The notes under the pieces: generated by a model
What the model was told of the DNA's origin: nothing
Databases searched by the model: none
Seen by the model: only the letters and a program-made list of their open reading frames with translations
Assembly (NCBI GenBank): GCA_006503475.1
Contig: RSEH01000047.1
Span: 123,576 to 187,575 of the forward strand
Length of the DNA stretch: 64,000 bases
DNA from: Stentor roeselii
Lineage: Eukaryota; Ciliophora; Heterotrichea; Heterotrichida; Stentoridae
Direction: 5' to 3'
Part shown: one piece after another, positions 29,326 to 38,433 of the stretch
Layout of the letters: the number at the start of each line of letters is the position of its first letter
Numbering within the stretch: position 1 is the stretch's first letter
Position numbers and translations under genes: made by a program

Positions 29326-30141
29326 ATGAAGTTCGGGTCAAGTAAACCAGTTTCAGGACAGGAGCTCGAGCAAGCTCGAGCTTGTTTAAAATTACTTAAA
29401 AAGCGAATGGCCGTTGACCCACCGTCTTACTTCGGCGCACCTCCTCCTTCTTACTCGTCGGAACCCGCGAGTTCGGGCAATGCTGGAGGAAACTATCGGA
29501 AAGTATTCAAACCGGAATCGAAACCACCCATGCCTAATCAGTTGGCGGCTCCTGCTGTCATACCTGCTCAGGCACCGAGGAAGAAACCGAATAATGTGGC
29601 GATTGAATCTAGCAAAGGATTCTCGAAATATGACTTTGAAGGAGTTGATGGCGTCAATCCTAATGACCAGGATGAAAGAATTGAGTGTCCTGATTGTGGA
29701 AGGAAGTTTTTACCTGAGTCTTATGATAAACATGTTAATATCTGCAAGAAAGTCTTTGTACAAAAACGGAAACAGTTCAATTCCGCTGAACAAAGAGAAT
29801 TAGACGACGCTCCAATAGTCAGTACAAAAAAGAAACCTGAGCCAAAAAAAGCTGCTGCGAAACCTGTAGGAAAAGGGGATAACAAGTGGAAAATGCAAAG
29901 TGAGCAATTCAGAGCCAACATGAGAGCTGCCAGACTAGCGGGTACCGGAAATGAAGCTGCTTATCAAGAAGCATTGAAAGTTGCTTCTGATTATGACCAG
30001 AAGACCTTAACAAGGTGTCCTCATTGTGATAGAACCTTTAACGATGAAGCTGCGAAGAGGCACATTCCGATTTGTGAGAAGAAGGCAAAGATAAACCAGA
30101 TGAAGAACGTTCCTAGCAAGCCTGCTAATAAAAGAAAGTGA
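29326..30141 (+). CDS. C2HC zinc-finger protein, ZC2HC1 type
   Basis: A protein of 271 residues with two C2HC fingers of the pattern C-x2-C-x12-H-x4-C: ECPDCGRKF at about 120-139 and RCPHCDRTF at about 231-251. The N-terminal part is Pro/Ser-rich and the linker is basic. The pairing of two such fingers matches the ZC2HC1A family, whose function is poorly known; homologues occur widely in ciliated organisms. The ATG at 29326 follows AATAAAT, only 17 bp after the stop of the HECT gene, so its promoter must overlap the HECT gene end. The stop is TGA, showing that TGA is not reassigned here. Confidence 0.8.
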   Translation: MKFGSSKPVSGQELEQARACLKLLKKRMAVDPPSYFGAPPPSYSSEPASSGNAGGNYRKVFKPESKPPMPNQLAAPAVIPAQAPRKKPNNVAIESSKGFSKYDFEGVDGVNPNDQDERIECPDCGRKFLPESYDKHVNICKKVFVQKRKQFNSAEQRELDDAPIVSTKKKPEPKKAAAKPVGKGDNKWKMQSEQFRANMRAARLAGTGNEAAYQEALKVASDYDQKTLTRCPHCDRTFNDEAAKRHIPICEKKAKINQMKNVPSKPANKRK

Positions 30142-30464
30142 TTTAAATGAATTTAGCGTTTTCATAGTGAATATATTTGAAATGATTCAATATTAAATCC
30201 TAAAAAAAGAGTCTAAAATCAACGTAATTTCCATATCATCTAAAATGCAAATAATTCATTCTCCACTAATCAACATATTTTCCTTATTATCTTAACTGCA
30301 AATAATTCATTTTCCACTCAATCAACATATTTTCCTTATTATCTAAACTGCAAATAATTCATTCTCCACTCAATCAACATATTTTCCTTATTATCTTAAC
30401 CACAAATAATTAATCCTTCCCACTTTCTCAACTAATTAACAATAAAAAACCTCTAATTCTACCT
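30142..30464. repeat. Convergent spacer holding a 51-52 bp minisatellite
   Basis: Three full copies and one partial copy of a unit beginning GCAAATAATTCATTCTCCAC and ending TTATTATCTTAACT, with starts at 30247, 30298 and 30350 and a degraded fourth near 30402. A diverged half-unit precedes the array (about 30226-30246). The copies differ at only a few positions. It lies between the ends of ZC2HC1 and the CLK kinase, so it would fall in the 3' regions of both transcripts. Confidence 0.9.
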
Positions 30465-31575
30465 TTATCCAAATTTCATAAAGAAAAACTGCTGTCTCAG
30501 AGCCTGTCTCGCTTTAATCCTTCTTTTCGGGTCGAACTCGAGGAGTTCATAAATCAAATGAATAAAATGCTCATACCGCCTACGAATCAAGTCCTAACTA
30601 TCTTCTACCTCCAAATAAGGCAGTTTATTCACAATCTTCTCAGTAGACTCACTAAACGCATAAGGAAAATCAAGTCGATAATCCCTATCAAAATACTTCT
30701 GAAACCTTCTACTCGCATTTTTTCCCATCCAAGTCGGAAACCTTCCAAGAACTTTCCTCATCATCGCAAGATGTTCCGAGTCCTTATGAGTAGGAAAAAG
30801 CAATTCTCCAGTATAAAGTTCAACTAAAATGCATCCCAAAGACCACAAATCAGAAGAACTGTCCCATCCTAATTCTACCTGTGCACTACCTAGAATGACC
30901 TCAGGGGCGCGGTACTGCCGAGTGTTGATAACGCTCGAATGATAATCACCATCAAAAGTTGACCCTCCAAAGTCAATAACCCTTATCTCACAATTGACGG
31001 GGTAATTCGCATGCTTAGCAATCACCTACTTTTTCCTCGTCCCACTTCATCTCGGGATGAACTAGTAAAATGTTCTCGGGCTTTAAATCAGTGTGGGTTA
31101 AGCCCAAAGTGTGCATAAAGTCGAGAGTTATTAGAAGTTGCTTCGCGAATTCCTGAACTTGAGTCATGCGGAAGCCTGAATGAGGATCACCTTTAAATTG
31201 GTTGTCTTTTATTACGTCGAATAGACTTTTACCGAGTTTTTCAAAGACCAGGCAGTAGTTGTCGCCTAAGGGAAAGTGCTCGAATAACTTGACTATGTGG
31301 GACTTGTGTTCAGGGTCAGAACTGTTGAGTTTTTCGATGATTTCTGCTTCGATTTTGGCAGCTTCGACGTATCTTTCAACTGCACGAATCACTTTTATGG
31401 CTTTTTCAGTGCCTTCCAAGTCACTTACCTTTAAGACACGTCCGAAAGTCCCGTCGCCTAGGAAGCCAGTGATGGTGTATTTTTCATGCAAAACTTGCCC
31501 GACTGTCCATTCGAAGTGTCCATTATCGCCTTGTCTCGAGGCTGTTTCACTTGACGAGCTCCTGCTTCTCGGCAT
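30465..31575 (-). CDS. LAMMER/CLK-type dual-specificity kinase (3 exons)
   Basis: Exons 31575-31030, 31013-30609 and 30593-30465, giving 359 residues. A short SR-like start (MPRSRSSSSE) precedes a kinase domain with LGDGTFGRVLK, AIKVIRA, THTDLKPENIL, VIDFGGSTFDG and STRxYRAPEVILG-like NTRQYRAPEVILG. Near the end EHLAMMRKVLG carries the LAMMER motif that names the family. The C-terminal lobe is completed only after removing two introns (16 and 15 nt). CLK kinases phosphorylate SR splicing factors. The ATG at 31575 is 4 bp from the start codon of the divergent NOP53 gene. Confidence 0.93.
30594..30608 (-). other. Intron 2 of the CLK gene, 15 nt
   Basis: GTAGAAGATAGTTAG on the minus strand. Removal erases an in-frame TAG and adds the final 42 residues of the C-lobe (DLIRRRYEHF to FFFMKFG). 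Confidence 0.9.
31014..31029 (-). other. Intron 1 of the CLK gene, 16 nt
   Basis: GTAGGTGATTGCTAAG on the minus strand. The frame change requires a length of 16. Removal joins WDEEK to HANYPVN within the region between the catalytic loop and the DFG motif. Confidence 0.9.
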
Positions 31576-31579
31576 TATA
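31576..31579. promoter_or_regulatory. 4-bp divergent gap between two start codons
   Basis: The sequence CAT-TATA-ATG places the start codons of the CLK kinase (-) and NOP53 (+) 4 bp apart. Both sides have the local TATAATG context, since TATA reads the same on both strands. Any promoter must lie inside the coding regions. Confidence 0.7.
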
Positions 31580-32638
31580 ATGGTTAAAAAGACCAAACTT
31601 TGGAGGAAAACTTTGCCTGATAAGGAGTCTTCCAGAGTCGCTGCTGAGGCTTTGAAGGAAAAATCAAGACCTGCTGATTTTTTCTTGGAAGACAGGACTG
31701 GCCAGAAAGAAGAAGTCCCGACTTATCCAGAAAAATTTGCAAAACAAAAGTTTCCGCCTTCGAAAACCCCTGCTGAGCACTTTTTAAGTAAAAAACTGCC
31801 CGTCAAACGACCTCGGGCAGACCAAAGCGAAATGTTTGACCTGTGGGAAGAAGATGCCCTGGGGGGTGCCCCGGTGGGGAAGTCTTATGAAAACTCTCAT
31901 ATTCCAGCTGTCATCAGACCGCACCCTGGACAGAGTTACAGGCCTGATTCTACTTTTCACTCGAATATTCTGGAAAAAGTTGCGCAAGAAGAAGCTGTTA
32001 AAGAACAGGATGAAATTAGACATCAAGAAATTATTAACGGATTCAAAGTGGTTGACTATGACCCTAGCCCTGAACAAAGTGAAGATGAGACACCTGCCGT
32101 GTTCGTCCAGAACCCTCCTGTAAAAGTCAAGTACCTGACAAATACTCAAAAAAATGTTAAAAAACGCAACCAGCTCAAAGAAAAACTAAAAAGAATCATC
32201 TCCCAAGATAAAAAAAGCCAGAAACAATTCGAACAGATTCCTATAATTATGAAACAACTTGACAATCTCAGCAGAAAGTATAAAAGTTTGAGGGAAGAAG
32301 AAAAAGCTAGAAAAAAGATGAAAATTGAATTAGAAGCTAATGGAGAAATCGCCCCCAGGATTCGAATGGGAAAGTTTCGGTATAAACAACCTGAAACTGT
32401 TGCTGCTTTACAGCCTTCAGATGTTTTGAGAAAGATGACTGTTAAGGGAAGTGCAGTTGAGGAAAGAATGGATAGTTTGGTCAGAAGGAAAATGGTCGAC
32501 CTTGCCAAACCAAGGGACCCTAAAAAAGTTTATATCAAAGAATATGTCAATAATGAACGAGAACAAATGATAATTGAATCCAGGTCAAAACAGACTTCTA
32601 ATCAATCAGCAGGCCACATTCCTCTCAAGCAAATCTAA
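31580..32638 (+). CDS. NOP53: NOP53/GLTSCR2-like 60S ribosome biogenesis factor
   Basis: A protein of 352 residues, very Lys/Glu-rich. Family landmarks: PADFFLED in the N-terminus, MFDLWEED, IRPHPGQSYRPDSTFH (the family PGxSYNP motif) followed by a charged helix EKVAQEEAVKEQDE, and a basic C-terminus with RIRMGKFRYKQP. Nop53 docks the exosome helicase Mtr4 to pre-60S particles for 5.8S end maturation; in animals it also binds p53 regulators. I do not see an obvious Mtr4-docking AIM motif. The gene starts 4 bp from the CLK kinase gene and ends 24 bp before coatomer alpha. Confidence 0.85.
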   Translation: MVKKTKLWRKTLPDKESSRVAAEALKEKSRPADFFLEDRTGQKEEVPTYPEKFAKQKFPPSKTPAEHFLSKKLPVKRPRADQSEMFDLWEEDALGGAPVGKSYENSHIPAVIRPHPGQSYRPDSTFHSNILEKVAQEEAVKEQDEIRHQEIINGFKVVDYDPSPEQSEDETPAVFVQNPPVKVKYLTNTQKNVKKRNQLKEKLKRIISQDKKSQKQFEQIPIIMKQLDNLSRKYKSLREEEKARKKMKIELEANGEIAPRIRMGKFRYKQPETVAALQPSDVLRKMTVKGSAVEERMDSLVRRKMVDLAKPRDPKKVYIKEYVNNEREQMIIESRSKQTSNQSAGHIPLKQI

Positions 32639-32662
32639 TAATTTAGGGCTACTCTAATAAAT

Positions 32663-35600
32663 ATGCTGGTTAAGTTCGAGACAAGCAGCAACCGAGTGAA
32701 AGGAATCAGTTTTCACCCAACCCGTTACTGGGTGTTAGCCTCGCTTCACAACGGAGTGATCCAGCTATGGGACTACAACATGAAGACTTTAATCGACTCA
32801 TTCGAAGAACACGAAGGTCCAGTGCGAGGAATCCACTTCCACAAATCCCAGCCACTTTTCGCCTCAGGAGGCGACGACAACAGAGTAAAACTTTGGAACT
32901 TCAAACAAAAGAAGTGCCTTCACACGTTTGAAGGCCATCTAGACTACATCCGCACAGTTCAGTTCCATTTCGAGCTTGCCTGGTTGATGAGCGCTTCAGA
33001 CGATCAAACAATTCGCATTTGGAACTGGCAGAATCGTACTTGCATTGCAATTTTGACAGGTCATAACCATTACATAATGTCCGCTCACTTTCACCCCACA
33101 GAAGATATGATAATTTCTTCTAGTCTCGACCAGACTGTAAGAGTATGGGACTTCAGAAGTTTAAGGCAAAAGTTCTTCGCAAGTGGAAAGTCGGCAGATG
33201 TGATGCTTGGAACTGACGTCGTCGTCAAGTTCGTGTTAGAAGGACATGACCGAGGAGTCAACTGGGCAAGTTTCCAGAATTCCGGTCAGTACATTGTGAC
33301 GGCAGCTGATGACCGAAGTGTACGACTTTGGAGATATACCGACACAAAAGCTTGGGAAGTGGAAATAATGCGCGGACATAGCAACAATGTAAGTTCTGCA
33401 ATGTTTCACCCTAATTTGGATATCATTATTTCTAACAGTGAAGATAAAAGTATTCGAATTTGGGATGTGACGAGAAGAACGACTATAAATTCTTTTAAAA
33501 AAGATGATGATCGGTTCTGGGTGTTAGCAGCACATCCGACTTTGAATCTTTTAGCGGCAGGGTTTGATTCTGGAATGATGATTTTTAAGCTTGAAAAGGA
33601 AAGGGTCCCTGCTGTTTTGCATAAAGGTCTGGCGTATATCGCGAGGAGCAAGCAGTTGAAGAGAGTTGATGAAAATGATAAAGAAACTATTATAGCGGCC
33701 TTGCGGCCACCTTGTAAAAAAGAGGTTTACTTGAATAACCCTTCTGTTATGTTTGCGAATCCTTACGCGGTAAGTGAGACGAATCTTCTTTTGCAGTATC
33801 AGCAGGATGGGGGGAATTATACACTGATTACCTTTCACAAGGACTGGAAAGGTGATAACACCCCGCCTTCAGTGCAAGGACAGAGTATTTCGTCTTGTTT
33901 TATTGCGAAAGACCGCTTTTTAGTTTTGAACAAGGCGCAAGAACTGCTGATCATGGACTTCAACAATGCTTGCAAGAAAAAAGTCACTTTTCCAGTGACC
34001 CCTTCCGCTATTTTTCCAGCTGGTATCAACCGAGTCTTAGCTGTTTGTGAAAATAAAGTCGTCATGCTTGATATTGGCTTGAAAGAAGTCCTTAAAACTA
34101 CTGATGTTGAATCTGTCAAACAAGTCGTCTGGTCTCCTAACTTTGAGTTTGTCGCTTTACTTGGAAAAGGAGAAGTTGTGATTTGCAACAAGGAACTTGA
34201 AGTACTCAGCAAAAGTGCAAAGGAAAGAGGGTCTATTAAATCAGCTGTTTGGGACCCTTGCGGAGTTTTAATCTATTCAACTTCAACTCATTTCAAGTAT
34301 ATACTCATCAATGGAGACTCAGGCACTGTCTGCTCGATCGAAGTGCCTCTTTACTTACTCGCCTTCCAAGTGAAAAACTCAAAAAAGACCATCCTCGCGG
34401 TAGACCGTTCAGGAAAACTCATAAAAACCGAAGTCACCGCGGTAGAGTACCGATTTAAACTCGCTCTCCACAACAAGCGTTTCTCTGAAGTAAAAGAAAT
34501 TCTCGAAGGTGGAGGACTAACAGGAAACGCAATAATAAAATACCTTCAAACCCGAGGTTTTCCCGAAATCGCTCTTTACTTCGTAGACGACGAAAAAACT
34601 CGATTCAACCTTGCAATTCAATCCGGTGCAATAGAAACCGCTCTTCAAAGTGCAATAAAACTAAACGACAAGGAATGTTGGGTGAAGTTAGGAGCTGAGG
34701 CTTTAAAGCAAGGAAATTGCCAGATAGTTGAAATGTCTTATCAAAAAACTCGCAACCTTGACCGTCTATCCGTTCTTTACCTGATCACTGGCAACTTGAC
34801 AAAACTAGCAAAAATGCAGCAAATCAGTGAAAGTCGCGAAGACAAGCTTCGCCTGATCCACAACACCCTTCTTCGAGGCGACGTCGAAAAACGCATCGAA
34901 GTCCTCGCAGAAGCTGGGCAAGTCCCTCTGGCCTACGTCACTGCCCGGGTCCACGGAATGACTCACATGTTAAACGGCCCACTTGAGGAAAGTCTTGGCG
35001 GTGAAGCTGTCGCTCGTCTTGAGGACTACATTTCAAAACTTCCTCAAACTTCTTGTCTTCAGCCTCCTTGTCCACTCATGTCAGAAGCTTCATCAAAGGA
35101 CCAGAACTGGCCGTTGAAGAATCTTATCACTTCAGAGTACGAACTTCGTAAAAATCAAAGCGACCCTGCAAACCCTTACGCGATGAACACTGTTCATGTT
35201 CAGGAAGTTCATAGCTTTGCAGAAGAACCTGCAAATGAAGCAGCTTGGGGAGACCAACTTGATTTTGAACTTGAAGAACAAGGAAACTCTTGGGGAAATA
35301 ATGATTTTGAAGTACCTGATGTCCCTGAAGTACCTGAAAGTAATGTTAATAGTGAAGCGATTAGCAAAAATGTCACTCCTGGACCTACCCAGTTGCAGAA
35401 ATGGATGAAAAATTCAAATGTTGCTGGAGAACTCGTCTCGGCTGGCGCCTTCTCACAGGCCATGCAACTCATGACGAGACAGGCTGGAGTTGTTGAGTTT
35501 AAACCACTGAAGGAGATGTTTTTGAATGTTTTTATGAGTGGGCAGGTTAGTCTTAGTGTTTTGCCTCAAGTCGCACCGATCGCTTGGCAAGTGTCGAGTG

Positions 35601-36313
35601 GTGGAAAACCACTTGTGCCTTTGAACCTGTCTGTCCTTTCTCATCAGTTAAAGGAAGCTTATAAATTAGTCACTCAGGCTAAGTTCTCAGATGCTTTGCA
35701 GGGATTTGTCAGGATTTTGCAAAGTATTTTACTGTTGTCGGTTAATAATGAGAATGAGGAAAATGAGGCTAAAGAACTTATTAAAATTTGTGTTGAGTAT
35801 GTCACTTGTATGAGACTTGAACTTGCAAGGCAAGAGGTTTTAAAGGAGAGTCCTGGGAAGGCTTTGGTATTTGGATATTTGATGAGCATGTGCAAGTTGC
35901 AACCCAGCCATTCCAGCCTAACTCTTCGCTCAGCAATAACATTCGCCTACAAATACAAAAACTACGTAACCTGCACAAGTCTCTGCAAGAGATTCCTGGA
36001 GTTAGTAGCAAGTCACCCCCAAGTTCTCGGTGCCGACGGTAAGCAAGTGATAGACAAGCATAAAAAACTTCTAGCATACTGTCAACAAGTATTCACAAAC
36101 GACCTTCAACTAGACCAGGACCTTCCCGAGACTTGCCTTGACATCGCATCAGTTCTTTGCTTAAAGTCATTTACCGGAGTGTCCCCATCCCAACCATCTT
36201 CAAGGTGTCCCTTCTGCCAAAGTTTGTATCATAAAGTTCACAAGGGAATTATTTGCGAGACTTGCAAAGTTGCATCAGTTGGGTTGGAAACATTAGGACT
36301 TAAACTTATTTAG
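32663..36313 (+). CDS. COPA: Coatomer subunit alpha (COPI)
   Basis: A protein of 1216 residues, close to the usual length and without introns. The N-terminal WD40 propeller begins VKGISFHPTRYWVLASLHNG and shows repeats ending in QLWDY, KLWNF, RIWNW, RVWDF, RLWRY and RIWDV. A second propeller and the alpha-solenoid follow, and the C-terminal domain ends with a Cys-rich CPFCQSLYHKVHKG segment. Alpha-COP binds dilysine cargo tails and, with beta' and epsilon, forms the outer cage of COPI vesicles for Golgi-to-ER traffic. The gene lies between NOP53 (24 bp upstream) and the CFAP97-like gene (36 bp downstream). Confidence 0.97.
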   Translation: MLVKFETSSNRVKGISFHPTRYWVLASLHNGVIQLWDYNMKTLIDSFEEHEGPVRGIHFHKSQPLFASGGDDNRVKLWNFKQKKCLHTFEGHLDYIRTVQFHFELAWLMSASDDQTIRIWNWQNRTCIAILTGHNHYIMSAHFHPTEDMIISSSLDQTVRVWDFRSLRQKFFASGKSADVMLGTDVVVKFVLEGHDRGVNWASFQNSGQYIVTAADDRSVRLWRYTDTKAWEVEIMRGHSNNVSSAMFHPNLDIIISNSEDKSIRIWDVTRRTTINSFKKDDDRFWVLAAHPTLNLLAAGFDSGMMIFKLEKERVPAVLHKGLAYIARSKQLKRVDENDKETIIAALRPPCKKEVYLNNPSVMFANPYAVSETNLLLQYQQDGGNYTLITFHKDWKGDNTPPSVQGQSISSCFIAKDRFLVLNKAQELLIMDFNNACKKKVTFPVTPSAIFPAGINRVLAVCENKVVMLDIGLKEVLKTTDVESVKQVVWSPNFEFVALLGKGEVVICNKELEVLSKSAKERGSIKSAVWDPCGVLIYSTSTHFKYILINGDSGTVCSIEVPLYLLAFQVKNSKKTILAVDRSGKLIKTEVTAVEYRFKLALHNKRFSEVKEILEGGGLTGNAIIKYLQTRGFPEIALYFVDDEKTRFNLAIQSGAIETALQSAIKLNDKECWVKLGAEALKQGNCQIVEMSYQKTRNLDRLSVLYLITGNLTKLAKMQQISESREDKLRLIHNTLLRGDVEKRIEVLAEAGQVPLAYVTARVHGMTHMLNGPLEESLGGEAVARLEDYISKLPQTSCLQPPCPLMSEASSKDQNWPLKNLITSEYELRKNQSDPANPYAMNTVHVQEVHSFAEEPANEAAWGDQLDFELEEQGNSWGNNDFEVPDVPEVPESNVNSEAISKNVTPGPTQLQKWMKNSNVAGELVSAGAFSQAMQLMTRQAGVVEFKPLKEMFLNVFMSGQVSLSVLPQVAPIAWQVSSGGKPLVPLNLSVLSHQLKEAYKLVTQAKFSDALQGFVRILQSILLLSVNNENEENEAKELIKICVEYVTCMRLELARQEVLKESPGKALVFGYLMSMCKLQPSHSSLTLRSAITFAYKYKNYVTCTSLCKRFLELVASHPQVLGADGKQVIDKHKKLLAYCQQVFTNDLQLDQDLPETCLDIASVLCLKSFTGVSPSQPSSRCPFCQSLYHKVHKGIICETCKVASVGLETLGLKLI

Positions 36314-36349
36314 CTAGCTCTTACAGGGTGTTAATTTTTCTTCTTAAAA

Positions 36350-36907
36350 ATGAACAACTTTGAATATGTTGATCATTCAGACACTACTCGCCGTGCCTGG
36401 ACTCGGGCGAGGGAAATCCATAGATTGAAACTTGTGGAAATTGAGAGAAATCCCAGTCGAAAGGCACATACACCTCTTCCCAAGTTTTTAACTGAATCTC
36501 GCACACGTAAAAGGTCGAAAGGTAAGGAAAAAATAGCGAAAGAGAGGATTCGGAAGGAAAATTCTTTGATGTTTAAGAAAATATTTGATGCGGCACCTTT
36601 GATTAACGTTAGCTTTAATTAGACCAACATTCGATCAGGGACTTCTACTCCTCGGTTAAACAATTCTTTGTACGGTGGGTTTGAATCACGAGAAAAGGAA
36701 AAAATAAAGACGGAAAATCTCCGACTTGCAAAGAAAATCATTCAAGCTGGTCCTTCTTTTACAATAAAAAAGTTCAAAGAAGACTACAGAAACATTGAAA
36801 AAATCAAGAAAAACATCTGTAAACCTCATTCAATGACTTCGAAATTCAGTCATTTCCCAGTCCTTCGAGGCCAAAGTTTGCATGTGAAGAAAAGATCAGT
36901 TATTTAA
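36350..36907 (+). CDS. CFAP97/Hemingway-like small ciliary protein (2 exons)
   Basis: Exons 36350-36607 and 36623-36907, separated by a 15-nt intron in the same phase, giving 180 residues. The basic sequence has the arrangement seen in CFAP97-domain proteins: RIRKENSLMFKKIFDAAP, then KIKTENLRLAKKIIQAGPSF, then a KFKEDYRNIEKIKKNICK segment. Such proteins are tied to axoneme assembly and sperm or ciliary function. The assignment rests on pattern only. It forms a very tight run with coatomer alpha (36 bp) and the next small gene (16 bp). Confidence 0.55.
36608..36622 (+). other. Intron of the CFAP97-like gene, 15 nt
   Basis: GTTAGCTTTAATTAG. It is phase 0 and contains the in-frame TAG that would otherwise end the protein at residue 90. 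The donor is GTTA rather than the GTA seen in the other introns here. Confidence 0.85.
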
Positions 36908-36923
36908 TAATGAAAAAATTATA

Positions 36924-37346
36924 ATGGACCATTTTAAGTTCTATAGTAGCCTTCCTCCAATGTACAAACAATACATCAGTGACGGTAGCGGTCGTGACTC
37001 GTACATCACATTTGAAAGTGGAGGTTTCATTAAAACTATTCCAAAATCGCCGGTATTTGAAAGAAAATCGACAAGTTTTCCAAGAAAATTCAGCCCACCT
37101 TTCCCAAAAATCGACCCAAGAAGTGTTTATTATCATTCAGACGGTTCAGGAAGGGACTTTTACATAACTTTCAACAATGGAGGACTGACCCAAGCAGTGC
37201 AATTCGGAGGAAAAAAAGACATTTTCAAAGAATCTTTACGAAATGACTCTTTTAACCTAAGAATGCATAGAAGAGCAGACCCAAGATATCGAAGTTCTTC
37301 CCAGACAGGGAACCAGGCAAGTTTACGTTTACATCCAAATTCTTAA
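36924..37346 (+). CDS. Small protein with two SDGSGRD repeats
   Basis: A basic protein of 140 residues. It carries two copies of a motif of about 20 residues: SDGSGRD-x-YITF-x-x-GG at residues 19-34 and 72-87, each preceded by Tyr-rich sequence. The intervening segment is Pro/Lys/Ser-rich. I do not recognise a named family. The repeated Gly-Arg-Asp core with aromatic strands suggests a short binding module, and its place next to a ciliary-type gene makes a cytoskeletal role possible. The ATG at 36924 has the TATAATG context. It ends 5 bp from the convergent gene. Confidence 0.65.
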   Translation: MDHFKFYSSLPPMYKQYISDGSGRDSYITFESGGFIKTIPKSPVFERKSTSFPRKFSPPFPKIDPRSVYYHSDGSGRDFYITFNNGGLTQAVQFGGKKDIFKESLRNDSFNLRMHRRADPRYRSSSQTGNQASLRLHPNS

Positions 37347-37351
37347 TTATA

Positions 37352-38149
37352 TTAAAAAACCTGACAACTCCCTGCACAACTCGGAGTCCGGGGCTGGTTA
37401 AAGAACTTGAAATCTTCCAATTTATTTTCCAGTCCTCTAATTGTTTCCTTTAACTTCAAGTTCTCCAATTCATGTTCTTTAGTTTCCAGTTCAGTTTTAT
37501 GGATTTTGTCGAATAAAAAGTCAATTTTCTGCTTCATGTCAAGAACATCTTCTTTTTTTAACAGGCCAGACTTGGGGTCTTCAGTCAAATCTGACGAAAA
37601 CGGAGTCTTAGTAGTGAAAGAGTCTCTCTCATTCTCGGAATATTCACAGTCACCTGGCTTCCTACCCAGAGACTTCCGAGAAGAGGACTTGTTAGAAGTC
37701 ATGCAATTTTCAGCCTCTTCTCTCAATTCTTTCAATGTTTTTTTTATGTCAAGTGTCAAGTCTTTGCTTTTTTTTACCGTCGGGTCAGGAGCCACTGAAG
37801 TCGACATGGAAGCCTGATGAAAGTACTTTGAAGTAGGAAGCTTTTCTTCTGAGTAGCTCGGGTAAATAAAAGAGCCGCGTGGCGGAACTGTCAACTTCGG
37901 CATCTGAGAAGCTCGAGAAAAGCTTTGGGAGTCGGCGTCTTTCGGTGTCAATGGCGATTTGAAACCGATTAGCTTTGATGATTTCGCCTGGGTGGATTGC
38001 TTTGAAGTTTTAAGAACTTTGGAACTTTGAAGGTCTGCAGGTGTTATCAGGCATCCTCGGCTTTGGGGTTTTAAAGTTCCGTTTGACTGTGATGGTTTTT
38101 TTGTGGTTGTCAGGGTGTTTCGACGCTGGACTACTTTAGAGGTCTCCAT
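37352..38149 (-). CDS. Hypothetical protein with C-terminal coiled coil, 265 aa
   Basis: The first 190 residues are Ser/Thr/Lys/Pro-rich and probably disordered. Residues about 205-248 form a coiled coil (KQKIDFLFDKIHKTELE, ENLKLKETIRGLENKLEDF). No domain recognised; the look is that of a cytoskeletal or centrosomal linker. Upstream of the ATG the flank is very G/T-rich on the + strand, that is, C/A-rich on the coding strand. Convergent with the SDGSGRD gene, 5 bp away. Confidence 0.6.
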   Translation of the reverse strand: METSKVVQRRNTLTTTKKPSQSNGTLKPQSRGCLITPADLQSSKVLKTSKQSTQAKSSKLIGFKSPLTPKDADSQSFSRASQMPKLTVPPRGSFIYPSYSEEKLPTSKYFHQASMSTSVAPDPTVKKSKDLTLDIKKTLKELREEAENCMTSNKSSSRKSLGRKPGDCEYSENERDSFTTKTPFSSDLTEDPKSGLLKKEDVLDMKQKIDFLFDKIHKTELETKEHELENLKLKETIRGLENKLEDFKFFNQPRTPSCAGSCQVF

Positions 38150-38433
38150 TAATTATATCAAAAGGGAGTGAAGAAGTGGTTGGGGAGGTTGAAGAGGTTT
38201 TGATTTGATTAGGTTGATTTGGGTGGGTTTTTTTGTTTAGTTGAAGTGGATTGGTTTGTTGTTATTTCTGGAAAATTATAGGAAATTGTTTTAATTTATA
38301 CAGTTTATAATTTTTAAGATTTTTTAGTATGGGTGATTGAATCAAGCTTTTGGTATAGTTATTGAAGATTGTGATGAATAGGAAAACCATTTATTTGTTT
38401 TGCAAGGAGAACAACTTTTCTTATTTTAAATAA

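Noticed and set aside
29300-29328. HECT gene continuing into ZC2HC1 through an intron at GTAAGT
   Set aside because: No AG lies 14-16 nt downstream, and both proteins end and begin sensibly where placed.
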